Below, one piece after another: positions 46,735 to 54,300 of a DNA stretch of 64,000 nucleotides. Both the position numbers and the translations under genes were made by a program. The DNA lies in NCBI GenBank assembly GCA_018267875.1, contig JAFDXP010000061.1, positions 28,036 to 92,035 of the forward strand. Reading direction: 5' to 3'. The notes beneath the pieces are model-generated. The model worked only from the letters and a program-made list of their open reading frames with translations. It had not been told where the DNA came from and did not search any database. This DNA comes from Bacteroidota bacterium (GTDB lineage: Bacteria; Bacteroidota; Bacteroidia; Chitinophagales; Chitinophagaceae). The number at the start of each line of letters is the position of its first letter. Position 1 is the stretch's first letter.

Positions 46735-46752
46735 TGACTAAAGTCAATTGAC
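46735..46752. promoter_or_regulatory. Overlapping palindromes upstream of HmuY-like promoter, possible operator
   Basis: TGACTAAAGTCA (46735-46746) and GTCAATTGAC (46743-46752) overlap by 4 nt and lie about 25-42 nt upstream of the -7 element, where a regulator could block or help polymerase. A Fur/metal-type operator is a guess; no consensus was matched. Confidence 0.3.
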
Positions 46753-46775
46753 AAAGAAATGACACAGCGCAGACA

Positions 46776-47765
46776 CTACACCAAACCCGCGCTCCTCAAG
46801 TATTCAGCTATTTGAATGGCATTGGTTGCAGCCCCTTTTCGCAAATTATCTGACACGACCCAACAGTTCAAAGTGTTTGATTGTGAATAATCTCGGCGAA
46901 TACGGCCTACGAAAACTGTGTTCTTTCCTGCTGCATCAAGCGGCATAGGATATTCGTTTTGGGTTGGGTTGTCAATAACTTCAACACCGGGATACTGGCT
47001 AAGCAAATTGCGAACTTCTTTTTCTTCAAAATCTTGTTTTAATTCAATATTTAGGCTTTCGCTATGCCCGCCCATCACCGGTACACGCACAGCAGTTGCT
47101 GTTACATGTATAGACTCGTCACCCATGATTTTTTGGGTTTCATTGACCATCTTCATCTCCTCTTTAGTGTATCCATTGTCTGTAAATACATCAATGTGAG
47201 GTAATAAATTCAGATCTATGGGATGTGGATATACACCAAAACCCTTTCCACCAGCACGCTGATCCAACAGTTCTTTCACGGCATTTTGTCCCGTACCGGT
47301 TACAGATTGATATGTGCTGACTACTACTCGTTTAATGCCATATTTTTGGTGTAAGGGTTTCAACACCATTACCATTTGAATGGTAGAACAGTTGGGGTTT
47401 GCAATAATGAAATCATCTTTTGTTAATTCCACTCCATTAATTTCCGGCACGATCAATTTTTTAGTTGGATCCATTCGCCAAGCTGATGAATTATCAATAA
47501 CCCGACAACCCGTTGCAGCAAATTGAGGAGCTAGCAACAATGAAACACTACCGCCGGCAGAAAATAAAGCAATTTGTGGCATTCGCATGATGGCTTCTGC
47601 TGCAGATAATATAGGAAAGCTTTTACCTCGCCAATGGATAATTTTTCCAACTGATTTTTCAGAAGCGACCGGCAACAATTCAGAAACTGGAAAATTTCTT
47701 TCTTCCAACACCCGCAACATGGTACTACCCACCAAACCGGTGGCACCTACTAATGCAACTCGCAT
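46776..47765 (-). CDS. asd: Aspartate-semialdehyde dehydrogenase
   Basis: A 329-residue NADP enzyme that reduces aspartyl phosphate to aspartate semialdehyde, feeding lysine, diaminopimelate, threonine and methionine. The N-terminal MRVALVGATGLVGSTMLRVL is the Rossmann GxxGxxG. The nucleophile Cys lies in IIANPNCSTIQMVM (~residue 131), and the closing His/Arg set includes VMGGHSESLNIEL and VRVPVMGG. Length is normal. A TAGATTTG promoter element lies 25 nt upstream. It faces the HmuY-like gene, 92 nt downstream on the same strand, which has its own promoter. Confidence 0.95.
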   Translation of the reverse strand: MRVALVGATGLVGSTMLRVLEERNFPVSELLPVASEKSVGKIIHWRGKSFPILSAAEAIMRMPQIALFSAGGSVSLLLAPQFAATGCRVIDNSSAWRMDPTKKLIVPEINGVELTKDDFIIANPNCSTIQMVMVLKPLHQKYGIKRVVVSTYQSVTGTGQNAVKELLDQRAGGKGFGVYPHPIDLNLLPHIDVFTDNGYTKEEMKMVNETQKIMGDESIHVTATAVRVPVMGGHSESLNIELKQDFEEKEVRNLLSQYPGVEVIDNPTQNEYPMPLDAAGKNTVFVGRIRRDYSQSNTLNCWVVSDNLRKGAATNAIQIAEYLRSAGLV

Positions 47766-47790
47766 AAAATTTCTAAAACTGATTTTGAAG

Positions 47791-47798
47791 CAAATCTA
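47791..47798 (-). promoter_or_regulatory. -7 promoter element for asd
   Basis: The minus strand reads TAGATTTG, 25 nt before the asd ATG. Confidence 0.6.
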
Positions 47799-47934
47799 AA
47801 ATTTCTAAGAGCAATGACGAGAACATAATCCCTTTTTCTCCCGAAATTCAAATATTATTCAGAATGGAAAAAGCCAAAAAAACGTATCCGATAAACAAAG
47901 TAAAACCTACAATTTGTGCGTGGTCAATTTGTTG

Positions 47935-49020
47935 CTATTTATCTTCTACAATCTTTGCCGTTTCATCACCTCTCTCTTTTTCAATTCTTCCGCGACGCAA
48001 TGGATTAGCTGTGTTTTCAGTATAAGCTTCACGTTGGCGTAAAAGATCAATAGACTGAAAAATAGCCTCTCGAAAAGATTGCTCATCTGCAATGCCCTTT
48101 CCAGCAATGTCGAATGCAGTACCATGGTCGGGTGAAGTGCGAATGACCGGCAATCCGGCAGTAAAATTTACCCCTTCACCTTTAGCCAAAGTTTTAAAGG
48201 GAATCAGACCCTGATCGTGATACATTGCTAAAACAGCATCAAAAGCAGTATAGCTGCCGCGAGCGAAGAAAGCATCGGCACTGAAAGGTCCAAACACTAA
48301 TTGCCCTTGTTGTTGTGCCTGCTCTATTACTGGTTTGATTATGGCTTGCTCTTCGTCGCCTATTTGTCCTTGATCTCCCGCATGAGGGTTCAATCCTAAA
48401 AGGGCAATCTTGGGCTTATCAATCCCAAAATCTTTTATCAATGACTCTCGTAATAGTTGCAGTTTTGACAAAATAACTTCCTTGGTGATTAGCGGTGCAA
48501 CCTTAGCAATAGGAACATGCTCGGTAACTAAGGCTATACGAATTTGGTTATGAAACAAGAGCATCAACACATCCTTTGCAGCAAATTTTTCTTTTAAAAA
48601 AGGAGTGTGGCCTGTAAAAGGAAAATCTGCCGATTGAGTATTGTGTTTATGTATTGGCGCAGTAACAAGTGCATCAATTTGTTTGTCTTTTAGGCATTGC
48701 GTTGCCACCATCAAAGAACGAACAGCATATTTACCACCAATCTCATTGAGCGTTCCAGGTTGCATTGGAGCCTCTTCATCCCAACAATTAAAAATATTGG
48801 CTTGTTTGGTATTGAGATTGTCTAAACTTTTAGTGCTGAAAAAACTAAAAGGATAATCTGTTAAACTCTTTCGATAATAATTTATGAGTTTGTTTGAAGC
48901 AAATACAACAGGCGTGCACAATTCTAACATTCGGTTATCCGACAATGTTTTGATGATTAGCTCTGGACCAATGCCATTGATATCGCCGGTAGTAATTCCT
49001 ATAATCGGTTTTTCATTCAT
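47935..49020 (-). CDS. pdxA: 4-hydroxythreonine-4-phosphate dehydrogenase
   Basis: A 361-residue metal- and NAD-dependent enzyme that oxidises 4-phosphohydroxy-L-threonine in pyridoxal phosphate synthesis. N-terminal PIIGITTGDINGIGPELIIK, the metal-binding histidines in APIHKHNTQ, TGHTPFLKEKF and AMYHDQGLIPFKTLAKGEGV, and LNPHAGDQGQIGDEE and RTSPDHGTAFDIAGKG. Length (361) is about 25 longer than E. coli PdxA owing to a charged C-terminal tail. It starts 50 nt after pepA on the same strand with no -7 element between, so it is probably cotranscribed with pepA. pdxJ is not here. Confidence 0.94.
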   Translation of the reverse strand: MNEKPIIGITTGDINGIGPELIIKTLSDNRMLELCTPVVFASNKLINYYRKSLTDYPFSFFSTKSLDNLNTKQANIFNCWDEEAPMQPGTLNEIGGKYAVRSLMVATQCLKDKQIDALVTAPIHKHNTQSADFPFTGHTPFLKEKFAAKDVLMLLFHNQIRIALVTEHVPIAKVAPLITKEVILSKLQLLRESLIKDFGIDKPKIALLGLNPHAGDQGQIGDEEQAIIKPVIEQAQQQGQLVFGPFSADAFFARGSYTAFDAVLAMYHDQGLIPFKTLAKGEGVNFTAGLPVIRTSPDHGTAFDIAGKGIADEQSFREAIFQSIDLLRQREAYTENTANPLRRGRIEKERGDETAKIVEDK

Positions 49021-49070
49021 GCTTGATGTTTTGTGTGGCGGAAGAAAGGATTGTTATTGTTCAAATTCCA

Positions 49071-50504
49071 TTATTGAGAATAGTGAGTCAGGAAATCTAA
49101 CAACATGCGTAAGCCATAGCCCGTTCCTCCCGAAGGTAAATATCCTTTTTGAGATGTAGCAAATGAAACACCAGCAATGTCAAAGTGCATCCAAGGATAG
49201 TCGGTAAAATGTTCTAAAAATTTTCCGGCTGTAATAGCACCTCCGCTGGGTCCACCAATATTTTTAAGGTCAGCAAAATCAGACTTTATCATCTCGCCAT
49301 ATTCTTCCCATAATGGGTAACTAACTAATCTTTCATACTGTCGAAAACCACTTGCTTGGAAAGCTTCTTTTACAGCATCAGCAGCAGTACCCATACATAC
49401 AATACCATGTTCACCTACAGCAACAGAAGCCGCACCAGTAAGTGTAGCAAAATCAACTACCAATGCGGGTTCATAACGCTTTGCCCAGTGTAAAGCATCG
49501 GCTAATATTAATCTTCCTTCAGCATCCGTATTCAGCACTTCAACTGTAGTGCCGCTATACATCGTAATAATATCTCCAGGCACATAAGCATTTTCTCCCG
49601 GGCGATTGTCGGTTGCAGGAACTAAGGCAATAACATGTAATGGCATTTTCAAACGGGCAATGGCATACATGGAACAACTGACCAATGCCGCTCCACTCAT
49701 GTCGCTTTTCATTCGATCCATAGATGCAGGTGTTGGCTTCAAGGAAAGTCCGCCCGTATCATAAACCACACCTTTGCCTATCAAAACGATAGGCTTTTCA
49801 TTCAAGGCATTTTTGGGTTTATATTCCATGATGTTGAATGTTGGCGGTTGTTGACTACCCCGATTCACAGCCAGAATTCCACCCATTTTTTCCTGTTCAA
49901 TTTCTGCCTTACCTAAAGTTTTGACAGAAAAGCCGGCTTCCTTACCCAAATTGGCAATTTCAACTGCTAATTGATCTGCGGAAAGGTAATTGAGTGGTTC
50001 GTTTACCAATGTTCGTGCTTTGAAAATAGCTTGTGTCATCACTTCCAAGCGATTCACTTCAGAAGTAGTTATGCTTTGGGCTTCAAAACAAATGGTTTGA
50101 AGTGTGCTTAGTGCTTTTTCTGCATCCTTTCTATATTTTACAAATCGGTAAGCTGAAAGTGCCATGCCTTCTGCTAAATAATATGCAGCATCCTTATGCA
50201 TAGAAAGGCTGTGGATACACATTTCAGCTACTTTATGTTTGTTGCCAGTTGTTGCTATTTGCGCACCTGCTTTGCGTATAGTATCATTGGTTTGCCAATC
50301 GGTAGCTTTCTTTTGAATACAAAAAATAACCTCGTAATAATCAAGACGATTTAGCCAAATCACTTTTTCATCTGCTTCAATTGCAGTTTTACAAAATGTC
50401 ATTTCTTTTGCATCAAGCGTATTGATTAAACTGAGCTCTGTTGCACTATCAATAATATAAATAATGTTCTTTTTTTCTGTGTTAGAGGCAATCTGAAAAT
50501 TCAT
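49071..50504 (-). CDS. pepA: Leucyl aminopeptidase (M17 family)
   Basis: A 477-residue metallo-aminopeptidase that removes N-terminal residues, best Leu. The signature NTDAEGRLILADALHWA (metal and catalytic) is present, along with GKGVVYDTGGLSLKPTPASM and MDRMKSDMSGAALVSC, which hold the two-zinc ligands; the C-terminal GGAITAGKFLEHFTDYPWMH is also typical. ATG 50504 (MNFQIASNTEKKN) is the start: a TAAATTTG promoter element lies 20 nt upstream, inside the 36 codons that are open before it. It shares a transcript with pdxA and is divergent from dtd, 121 nt away. Confidence 0.93.
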   Translation of the reverse strand: MNFQIASNTEKKNIIYIIDSATELSLINTLDAKEMTFCKTAIEADEKVIWLNRLDYYEVIFCIQKKATDWQTNDTIRKAGAQIATTGNKHKVAEMCIHSLSMHKDAAYYLAEGMALSAYRFVKYRKDAEKALSTLQTICFEAQSITTSEVNRLEVMTQAIFKARTLVNEPLNYLSADQLAVEIANLGKEAGFSVKTLGKAEIEQEKMGGILAVNRGSQQPPTFNIMEYKPKNALNEKPIVLIGKGVVYDTGGLSLKPTPASMDRMKSDMSGAALVSCSMYAIARLKMPLHVIALVPATDNRPGENAYVPGDIITMYSGTTVEVLNTDAEGRLILADALHWAKRYEPALVVDFATLTGAASVAVGEHGIVCMGTAADAVKEAFQASGFRQYERLVSYPLWEEYGEMIKSDFADLKNIGGPSGGAITAGKFLEHFTDYPWMHFDIAGVSFATSQKGYLPSGGTGYGLRMLLDFLTHYSQ

Positions 50505-50524
50505 TACTTTGGTTTTTAAAGTTG

Positions 50525-50532
50525 CAAATTTA
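50525..50532 (-). promoter_or_regulatory. -7 promoter element for pepA-pdxA
   Basis: The minus strand reads TAAATTTG, 20 nt before ATG 50504. It excludes the longer open frame starting at 50612. Confidence 0.6.
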
Positions 50533-50625
50533 GATGTTCCAAGCACCTTATGTACATTTTCTAAAAAGCCAAATTTTGATTTGGAAAAAACCGTTGCTTT
50601 ACAGAGAATCATTTAAAAGTGAAAT

Positions 50626-51078
50626 ATGCGTGCTGTTATTCAGCGAGTATCATTTGCCAGTGTATCTATTGCCGGAAATGTGAAGTCGTCCATCCATCAA
50701 GGTTTAGTCGTGCTTTTGGGCATTAGTCAAGCTGATGAAGAAGCAGATGGTACTTGGCTTTGCAAAAAAATTTCCAATCTCCGTATTTTTTCAGATGAAC
50801 AAGGTTTGATGAATAGGTCTTTGCAGGAAATTGAGGGTGACATCTTACTCATCAGTCAGTTTACCCTCATGGCTTCTTACAAAAAAGGAAACCGACCTTC
50901 CTTTATTTCTGCTGCTCGACCTGAGCAAGCAATTCGTTTGTACGAAGCCTGTATTCATTTGTTGAGCGAATCTTTAGGAAAGCCCATAGCTACCGGAACA
51001 TTTGGTGCAGACATGCAAGTCAACTTAGTAAATGATGGTCCTATAACCATTATCATGGATTCAAAAAAACCCGAGTAA
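50626..51078 (+). CDS. dtd: D-aminoacyl-tRNA deacylase
   Basis: A 150-residue dimeric enzyme that hydrolyses D-amino acids wrongly attached to tRNA. The N-terminus MRAVIQRVSFASVSIAG and the two catalytic motifs LLISQFTLMASYKKGNRPSF (SQxT) and GTFGADMQVNLVNDGPITII (NxGPxT) are intact. It is the first gene of a plus-strand group with tadA, a Rieske protein and an LD-carboxypeptidase, although tadA has its own promoter element just inside the gap. The start is ATG at 50626, and no -7 element was seen upstream. Confidence 0.94.
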   Translation: MRAVIQRVSFASVSIAGNVKSSIHQGLVVLLGISQADEEADGTWLCKKISNLRIFSDEQGLMNRSLQEIEGDILLISQFTLMASYKKGNRPSFISAARPEQAIRLYEACIHLLSESLGKPIATGTFGADMQVNLVNDGPITIIMDSKKPE

Positions 51079-51092
51079 CAGATGGCAGCTTG

Positions 51093-51100
51093 TAACTTTG
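51093..51100 (+). promoter_or_regulatory. -7 promoter element for tadA
   Basis: TAACTTTG matches TAnnTTTG. ATG 51125 lies 24 nt downstream, as for other genes; the earlier ATG 51107 is only 6 nt away and would give a leaderless message. Confidence 0.5.
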
Positions 51101-51124
51101 CTTTGCATGAATTCAGACAAACAC

Positions 51125-51586
51125 ATGGACTTGCTTAATAAGCATGAAGCTGATGTGCGCTTTATGCGTGAAGCTCTACGTCAAGCACAATTAGCTTTTG
51201 AAGAAGATGAAATTCCTGTTGGCGCAATTGTTGTTTGGGGCAATAAGATTATAGCTCGTGGATACAACCAAGTGGAACGTTTAAACGACAGTACGGCACA
51301 CGCTGAAATGATTGCCATTACTGCTGCATTCAATGAATTGGGAAGTAAATATTTACAAGAGGCAACGTTATATGTTACCCTTGAACCTTGCTTGATGTGC
51401 TGTGGTGCTATCTTTTGGGGGAAAATCGGGCGAATTGTTTATGGTGCTTCAGATGCTAAAAACGGCTATCATAAATATATAAACTCGTCTGTTAACCCAT
51501 TTCATCCCAAATGTGAAATCACATCTGGCATTTTAGCCGATGAAGGTGCTCAATTGATGAAAGATTTTTTTGCCACAAAAAGATGA
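51125..51586 (+). CDS. tadA: tRNA-specific adenosine deaminase-type nucleoside deaminase
   Basis: A 153-residue zinc deaminase of the cytidine deaminase fold that makes inosine 34 in tRNA-Arg, or deaminates a free base. Zinc ligands and the catalytic Glu are in STAHAEMIAITAAFN (HAE) and LEPCLMCCGAIFWG (PCxxC), with EDEIPVGAIVVWGNKIIARG before. The GASDAKNGYH segment replaces the usual GA-D-K-G-A motif. ATG 51125 is chosen by promoter spacing; ATG 51107 (six codons longer) is possible. The Rieske ATG overlaps its stop by 4 nt. Confidence 0.88.
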   Translation: MDLLNKHEADVRFMREALRQAQLAFEEDEIPVGAIVVWGNKIIARGYNQVERLNDSTAHAEMIAITAAFNELGSKYLQEATLYVTLEPCLMCCGAIFWGKIGRIVYGASDAKNGYHKYINSSVNPFHPKCEITSGILADEGAQLMKDFFATKR

Positions 51587-51918
51587 TACCACAAGAGTCT
51601 AAGAATTGGGTTTTGGTTGAAAAGCTTTCTCTTACTCAATTAGAAGAAGGAAAAATAATAGAAACTTTTGTTGGTCAAAAAGCTGTTTGCTTACTTCGAA
51701 AAAGTAATTCAGTATTTGCTTTCGCTGCTATTTGCCCTCATCAAGGTGCAAAAATGTGCGAAGGGTGGATTGATGCAAAAGGACAAGTTGTTTGTGCATT
51801 ACATCATTATAAATTTGCACCGGAAAGCGGACGAAACACAAGTGGTGAAGGTTACAAACTACGCACTTATCCGGTTGATGTTCGTGGAACAGAAATTTAT
51901 CTTGCAATTAACTCATAA
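51583..51918 (+). CDS. Rieske-type [2Fe-2S] ferredoxin
   Basis: A 111-residue soluble Rieske protein. The cluster ligands are CPHQG (Cys-x-His) and CALHHYKF (Cys-x-x-His), separated by 16 residues and preceded by an AICPHQGAKMCEG box. Such single-domain proteins act as electron carriers for ring-hydroxylating oxygenases or as assimilatory nitrite reductase small subunit-like domains; neither partner gene is nearby. There is no membrane helix, so it does not belong to a bc complex, consistent with the alternative complex III found here. It overlaps tadA (ATGA) and is 4 nt before the LD-carboxypeptidase. Confidence 0.85.
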   Translation: MIPQESKNWVLVEKLSLTQLEEGKIIETFVGQKAVCLLRKSNSVFAFAAICPHQGAKMCEGWIDAKGQVVCALHHYKFAPESGRNTSGEGYKLRTYPVDVRGTEIYLAINS

Positions 51919-51922
51919 CAGA

Positions 51923-52834
51923 ATGGCTGCACACCCTCCTTACTTAAAAAAAGGATCTTTGATTGGCATTACTTGCCCTGCGGGTTTTGTTTCTAATGAG
52001 CGTATTTTCGGCGCTATTGATGTGTTACAACAACAGGGTTTTCGGGTAAAAGTTGGAGAAACTGTAGGAAGTGAGCACTTTTATTTTTCAGGAACAGATG
52101 AACAACGCCTGCATGATTTGCAAGCCATGCTTGATGATCCTACTATTGATGCTATTTTGATGGGCAGAGGTGGATATGGTACCTCTCGAATTATTGATCA
52201 ATTAGACTTTTCAGCGTTTTGCCAAAAGCCAAAATGGGTATGTGGGTTTAGTGACATTTGCGTGCTACACAGCCATATTCAAGCTAATTTTCAGATTCCA
52301 ACTTTTCACAGCCCTATGTCCGGTGCCTTATCTTTCGACACCTTAAAGGCTACACATGTACAACAATTCTTTTCCGCTATTATGGGTTTGCCTTTGTCTT
52401 ATACTACACCTTCCTCCACTTTTAACAGACGGGGAAACACAGATGGTATTATCGTTGGCGGAAATTTGGCCATTTTAACCCACCTTACCGGATCAAACTC
52501 AGAATTACAAACCGAAGGGAAAATATTATTCATCGAAGATATTGGTGAGCATTTATATCAAATTGATAGGATGATGCTAAACTTAAAAAGATCCAGAAAG
52601 CTTGATCGGTTGAAAGGCTTGATAGTAGGTAGTTTCACAGATATTGAAGATACTGAGCGTCCTTTTGGTCAACCTTTAGAAGAAATCATTTTCAGTAAAG
52701 TGCAGGAGTTTACCTATCCGGTTTGCTTCAACTTTCCAGCCGGTCATCAACAAACAAATTATACACTGACATTGGGAATGAGACACAAACTAATAGTTAC
52801 AGAGCAAGGAGGCAGCTTAATACTTAGTCAGTAA
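51923..52834 (+). CDS. ldcA: LD-carboxypeptidase, S66 family (muramoyltetrapeptide carboxypeptidase)
   Basis: A 303-residue serine peptidase that cuts the L,D bond in recycled muropeptide tetrapeptides. The start MAAHPPYLKKGSLIGITCPA is chosen because the open frame before it overlaps the Rieske gene in another frame. The catalytic Ser is in WVCGFSDICVLHSHI, the Glu in ILFIEDIGEHLYQIDRMM and the His in PAGHQQTNYTLTLG; GRGGYGTSRIID and GGNLAILTHLTGS are also family marks. No signal peptide, so it works on cytosolic recycling products. It overlaps the convergent rhodanese gene by 11 nt. Confidence 0.92.
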   Translation: MAAHPPYLKKGSLIGITCPAGFVSNERIFGAIDVLQQQGFRVKVGETVGSEHFYFSGTDEQRLHDLQAMLDDPTIDAILMGRGGYGTSRIIDQLDFSAFCQKPKWVCGFSDICVLHSHIQANFQIPTFHSPMSGALSFDTLKATHVQQFFSAIMGLPLSYTTPSSTFNRRGNTDGIIVGGNLAILTHLTGSNSELQTEGKILFIEDIGEHLYQIDRMMLNLKRSRKLDRLKGLIVGSFTDIEDTERPFGQPLEEIIFSKVQEFTYPVCFNFPAGHQQTNYTLTLGMRHKLIVTEQGGSLILSQ

Positions 52835-53123
52835 TTTCGCTTTGCATCTCACATACGCCACCAGATAAATTGTAAAGATTTGTCCATCCTCTTATCTCTA
52901 ACCGTTGAATGACAAGAGCACTTCTAATTCCTTTTTCACAATAGAATATAATGGGCTGATCTGTATTTAATTCAGTCAAACGATTCAAAATTTCATCAAA
53001 CGGTATATGAATCCCTCCGATATGGAAATTAGTTCGCTCAATGGAAGTTCGTACATCAACTAATAAATACGACTTATTGCTTTTTTGCCATTGAATCAAT
53101 TCCGATGGCGTTAGAGTATGCAC
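52824..53123 (-). CDS. Single-domain rhodanese-like protein
   Basis: A 99-residue sulfurtransferase-type domain. The active-site loop is IFYCEKGIRSALVIQRL (Cys62), with the first motif LLVDVRTSIERTNFHIGGIH and the C-terminal GGV region NLYNLSGGVCEMQ. Single-domain rhodaneses transfer sulfane sulfur to acceptors such as cyanide or thiols; the true partner is unknown. No signal peptide. It starts divergently from menF and is convergent with the LD-carboxypeptidase. Confidence 0.88.
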   Translation of the reverse strand: MHTLTPSELIQWQKSNKSYLLVDVRTSIERTNFHIGGIHIPFDEILNRLTELNTDQPIIFYCEKGIRSALVIQRLEIRGWTNLYNLSGGVCEMQSEITD

Positions 53124-53188
53124 GGTTCCTGATTGTAAAATGTGTCAGCAAAGCTATTGCTTTATAGTAGGGTATCTATTAATCGTAG

Positions 53189-53196
53189 TAATTTTG
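53189..53196 (+). promoter_or_regulatory. -7 promoter element for the men operon
   Basis: TAATTTTG matches TAnnTTTG and ends 19 nt before TTG 53216, supporting the TTG start of menF. Confidence 0.6.
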
Positions 53197-53215
53197 CCAA
53201 CCAATTTTTGATATT

Positions 53216-54283
53216 TTGAGCCAACCAATTATTGCTTTAGCACAAACATTCTTTCAAAAGAGACTTCCATTTTGTCTTTATCGAATGCCTGATCATAGCA
53301 ACATATCCATAGCAACGCTACCTGAATATTGCCCTACAGAAACGGCGAAGCGATTTCTGGTAGCACCTTTTCACCCGACAAGCCAAGCTTCACCCATAAT
53401 TTTATCTATTGTACAAGCAGAGGCTATCACAACGGAATATCTTTCTAAAATCGAGAAATTGCCTGTCTGTTCAGATTATTTCTCTGAACCTCTACCAACC
53501 GAAACTTCAAAGGAGCAATACTTTGAACAAGCTGACTCAATGATTTCAGACCTTCAAAATGGGAAAGCCCAAAAAGCCATTTTATCGCGTGTATTACATG
53601 TTGTACCGAAAAAAAGAATAGACCCGATTGCTTTTTTTTTACGTCTTTGTTCCGACTATCCCGAAGCCTTTGTTCATCTTTTAGCACACCAAAAATCAGG
53701 AGTATGGGCAGGTGCTACACCAGAATTACTATTAGAGTCCCAAAAACAGCGATTAGTTATTATGGCACTTGCCGGAACACAAGCCCGAAACAAAACCCAC
53801 AAATATCAGTGGCAACAAAAAGAATTAGAGGAACATTTTCTGGTTTGTAAACATATTGAATCGGTAGCAGCATCACACCATTGCGACTTTATTGGAAAAT
53901 CATCTACTTGTACCGTAGAAATAGCACAGGTGGCTCATTTAGTTACCCATTATTACTTTCAGCGGGCTTCTCATTTTAACTTACAAAATTTCTTGAACGA
54001 TTTACATCCAACTCCTGCCGTGGGCGGGCTTCCTGTGAAAGAAGGATTAGCGTGCATTGCTGCTCATGAAAAATATGATCGGCGTTATTATTGTGGATAT
54101 ATTGGTGAGGTATCTGAAAACGAAGAAGCCCATTTATTTGTCAATCTGCGTAACATGCAAATAGGGGAAGATAAAATAGCCATTTTTGTTGGTGGTGGTT
54201 TTACTGCTGCTTCAAAGCCGAAATCTGAATGGGAAGAAACCGTACTTAAAAGCCGAACTATGATTGATAAAATAGAAGCCTAA
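53216..54283 (+). CDS. menF: Isochorismate synthase (MenF type)
   Basis: A 355-residue chorismate-binding enzyme that isomerises chorismate to isochorismate, opening menaquinone synthesis. Motifs are KAILSRVLHVVPKKRID, VWAGATPELLLESQKQRLVI, MALAGTQARNKTH, LHPTPAVGGLPVKEG and YYCGYIGEV, all of the chorismate-utilising fold (Glu and Lys pairs for Mg and catalysis). It is shorter than E. coli MenF (431) owing to a reduced N-terminal region, as usual in Bacteroidota. The TTG start fits the promoter spacing. menD follows after 17 nt, and the six men genes run together. Confidence 0.93.
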   Translation: MSQPIIALAQTFFQKRLPFCLYRMPDHSNISIATLPEYCPTETAKRFLVAPFHPTSQASPIILSIVQAEAITTEYLSKIEKLPVCSDYFSEPLPTETSKEQYFEQADSMISDLQNGKAQKAILSRVLHVVPKKRIDPIAFFLRLCSDYPEAFVHLLAHQKSGVWAGATPELLLESQKQRLVIMALAGTQARNKTHKYQWQQKELEEHFLVCKHIESVAASHHCDFIGKSSTCTVEIAQVAHLVTHYYFQRASHFNLQNFLNDLHPTPAVGGLPVKEGLACIAAHEKYDRRYYCGYIGEVSENEEAHLFVNLRNMQIGEDKIAIFVGGGFTAASKPKSEWEETVLKSRTMIDKIEA

Positions 54284-54300
54284 GCCGAATATTGAAACAA

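Noticed and set aside
51668..51922. 85-codon extension of the LD-carboxypeptidase
   Set aside because: It runs in a different frame through the Rieske gene and does not resemble the family; the ATG at 51923 begins the known fold.
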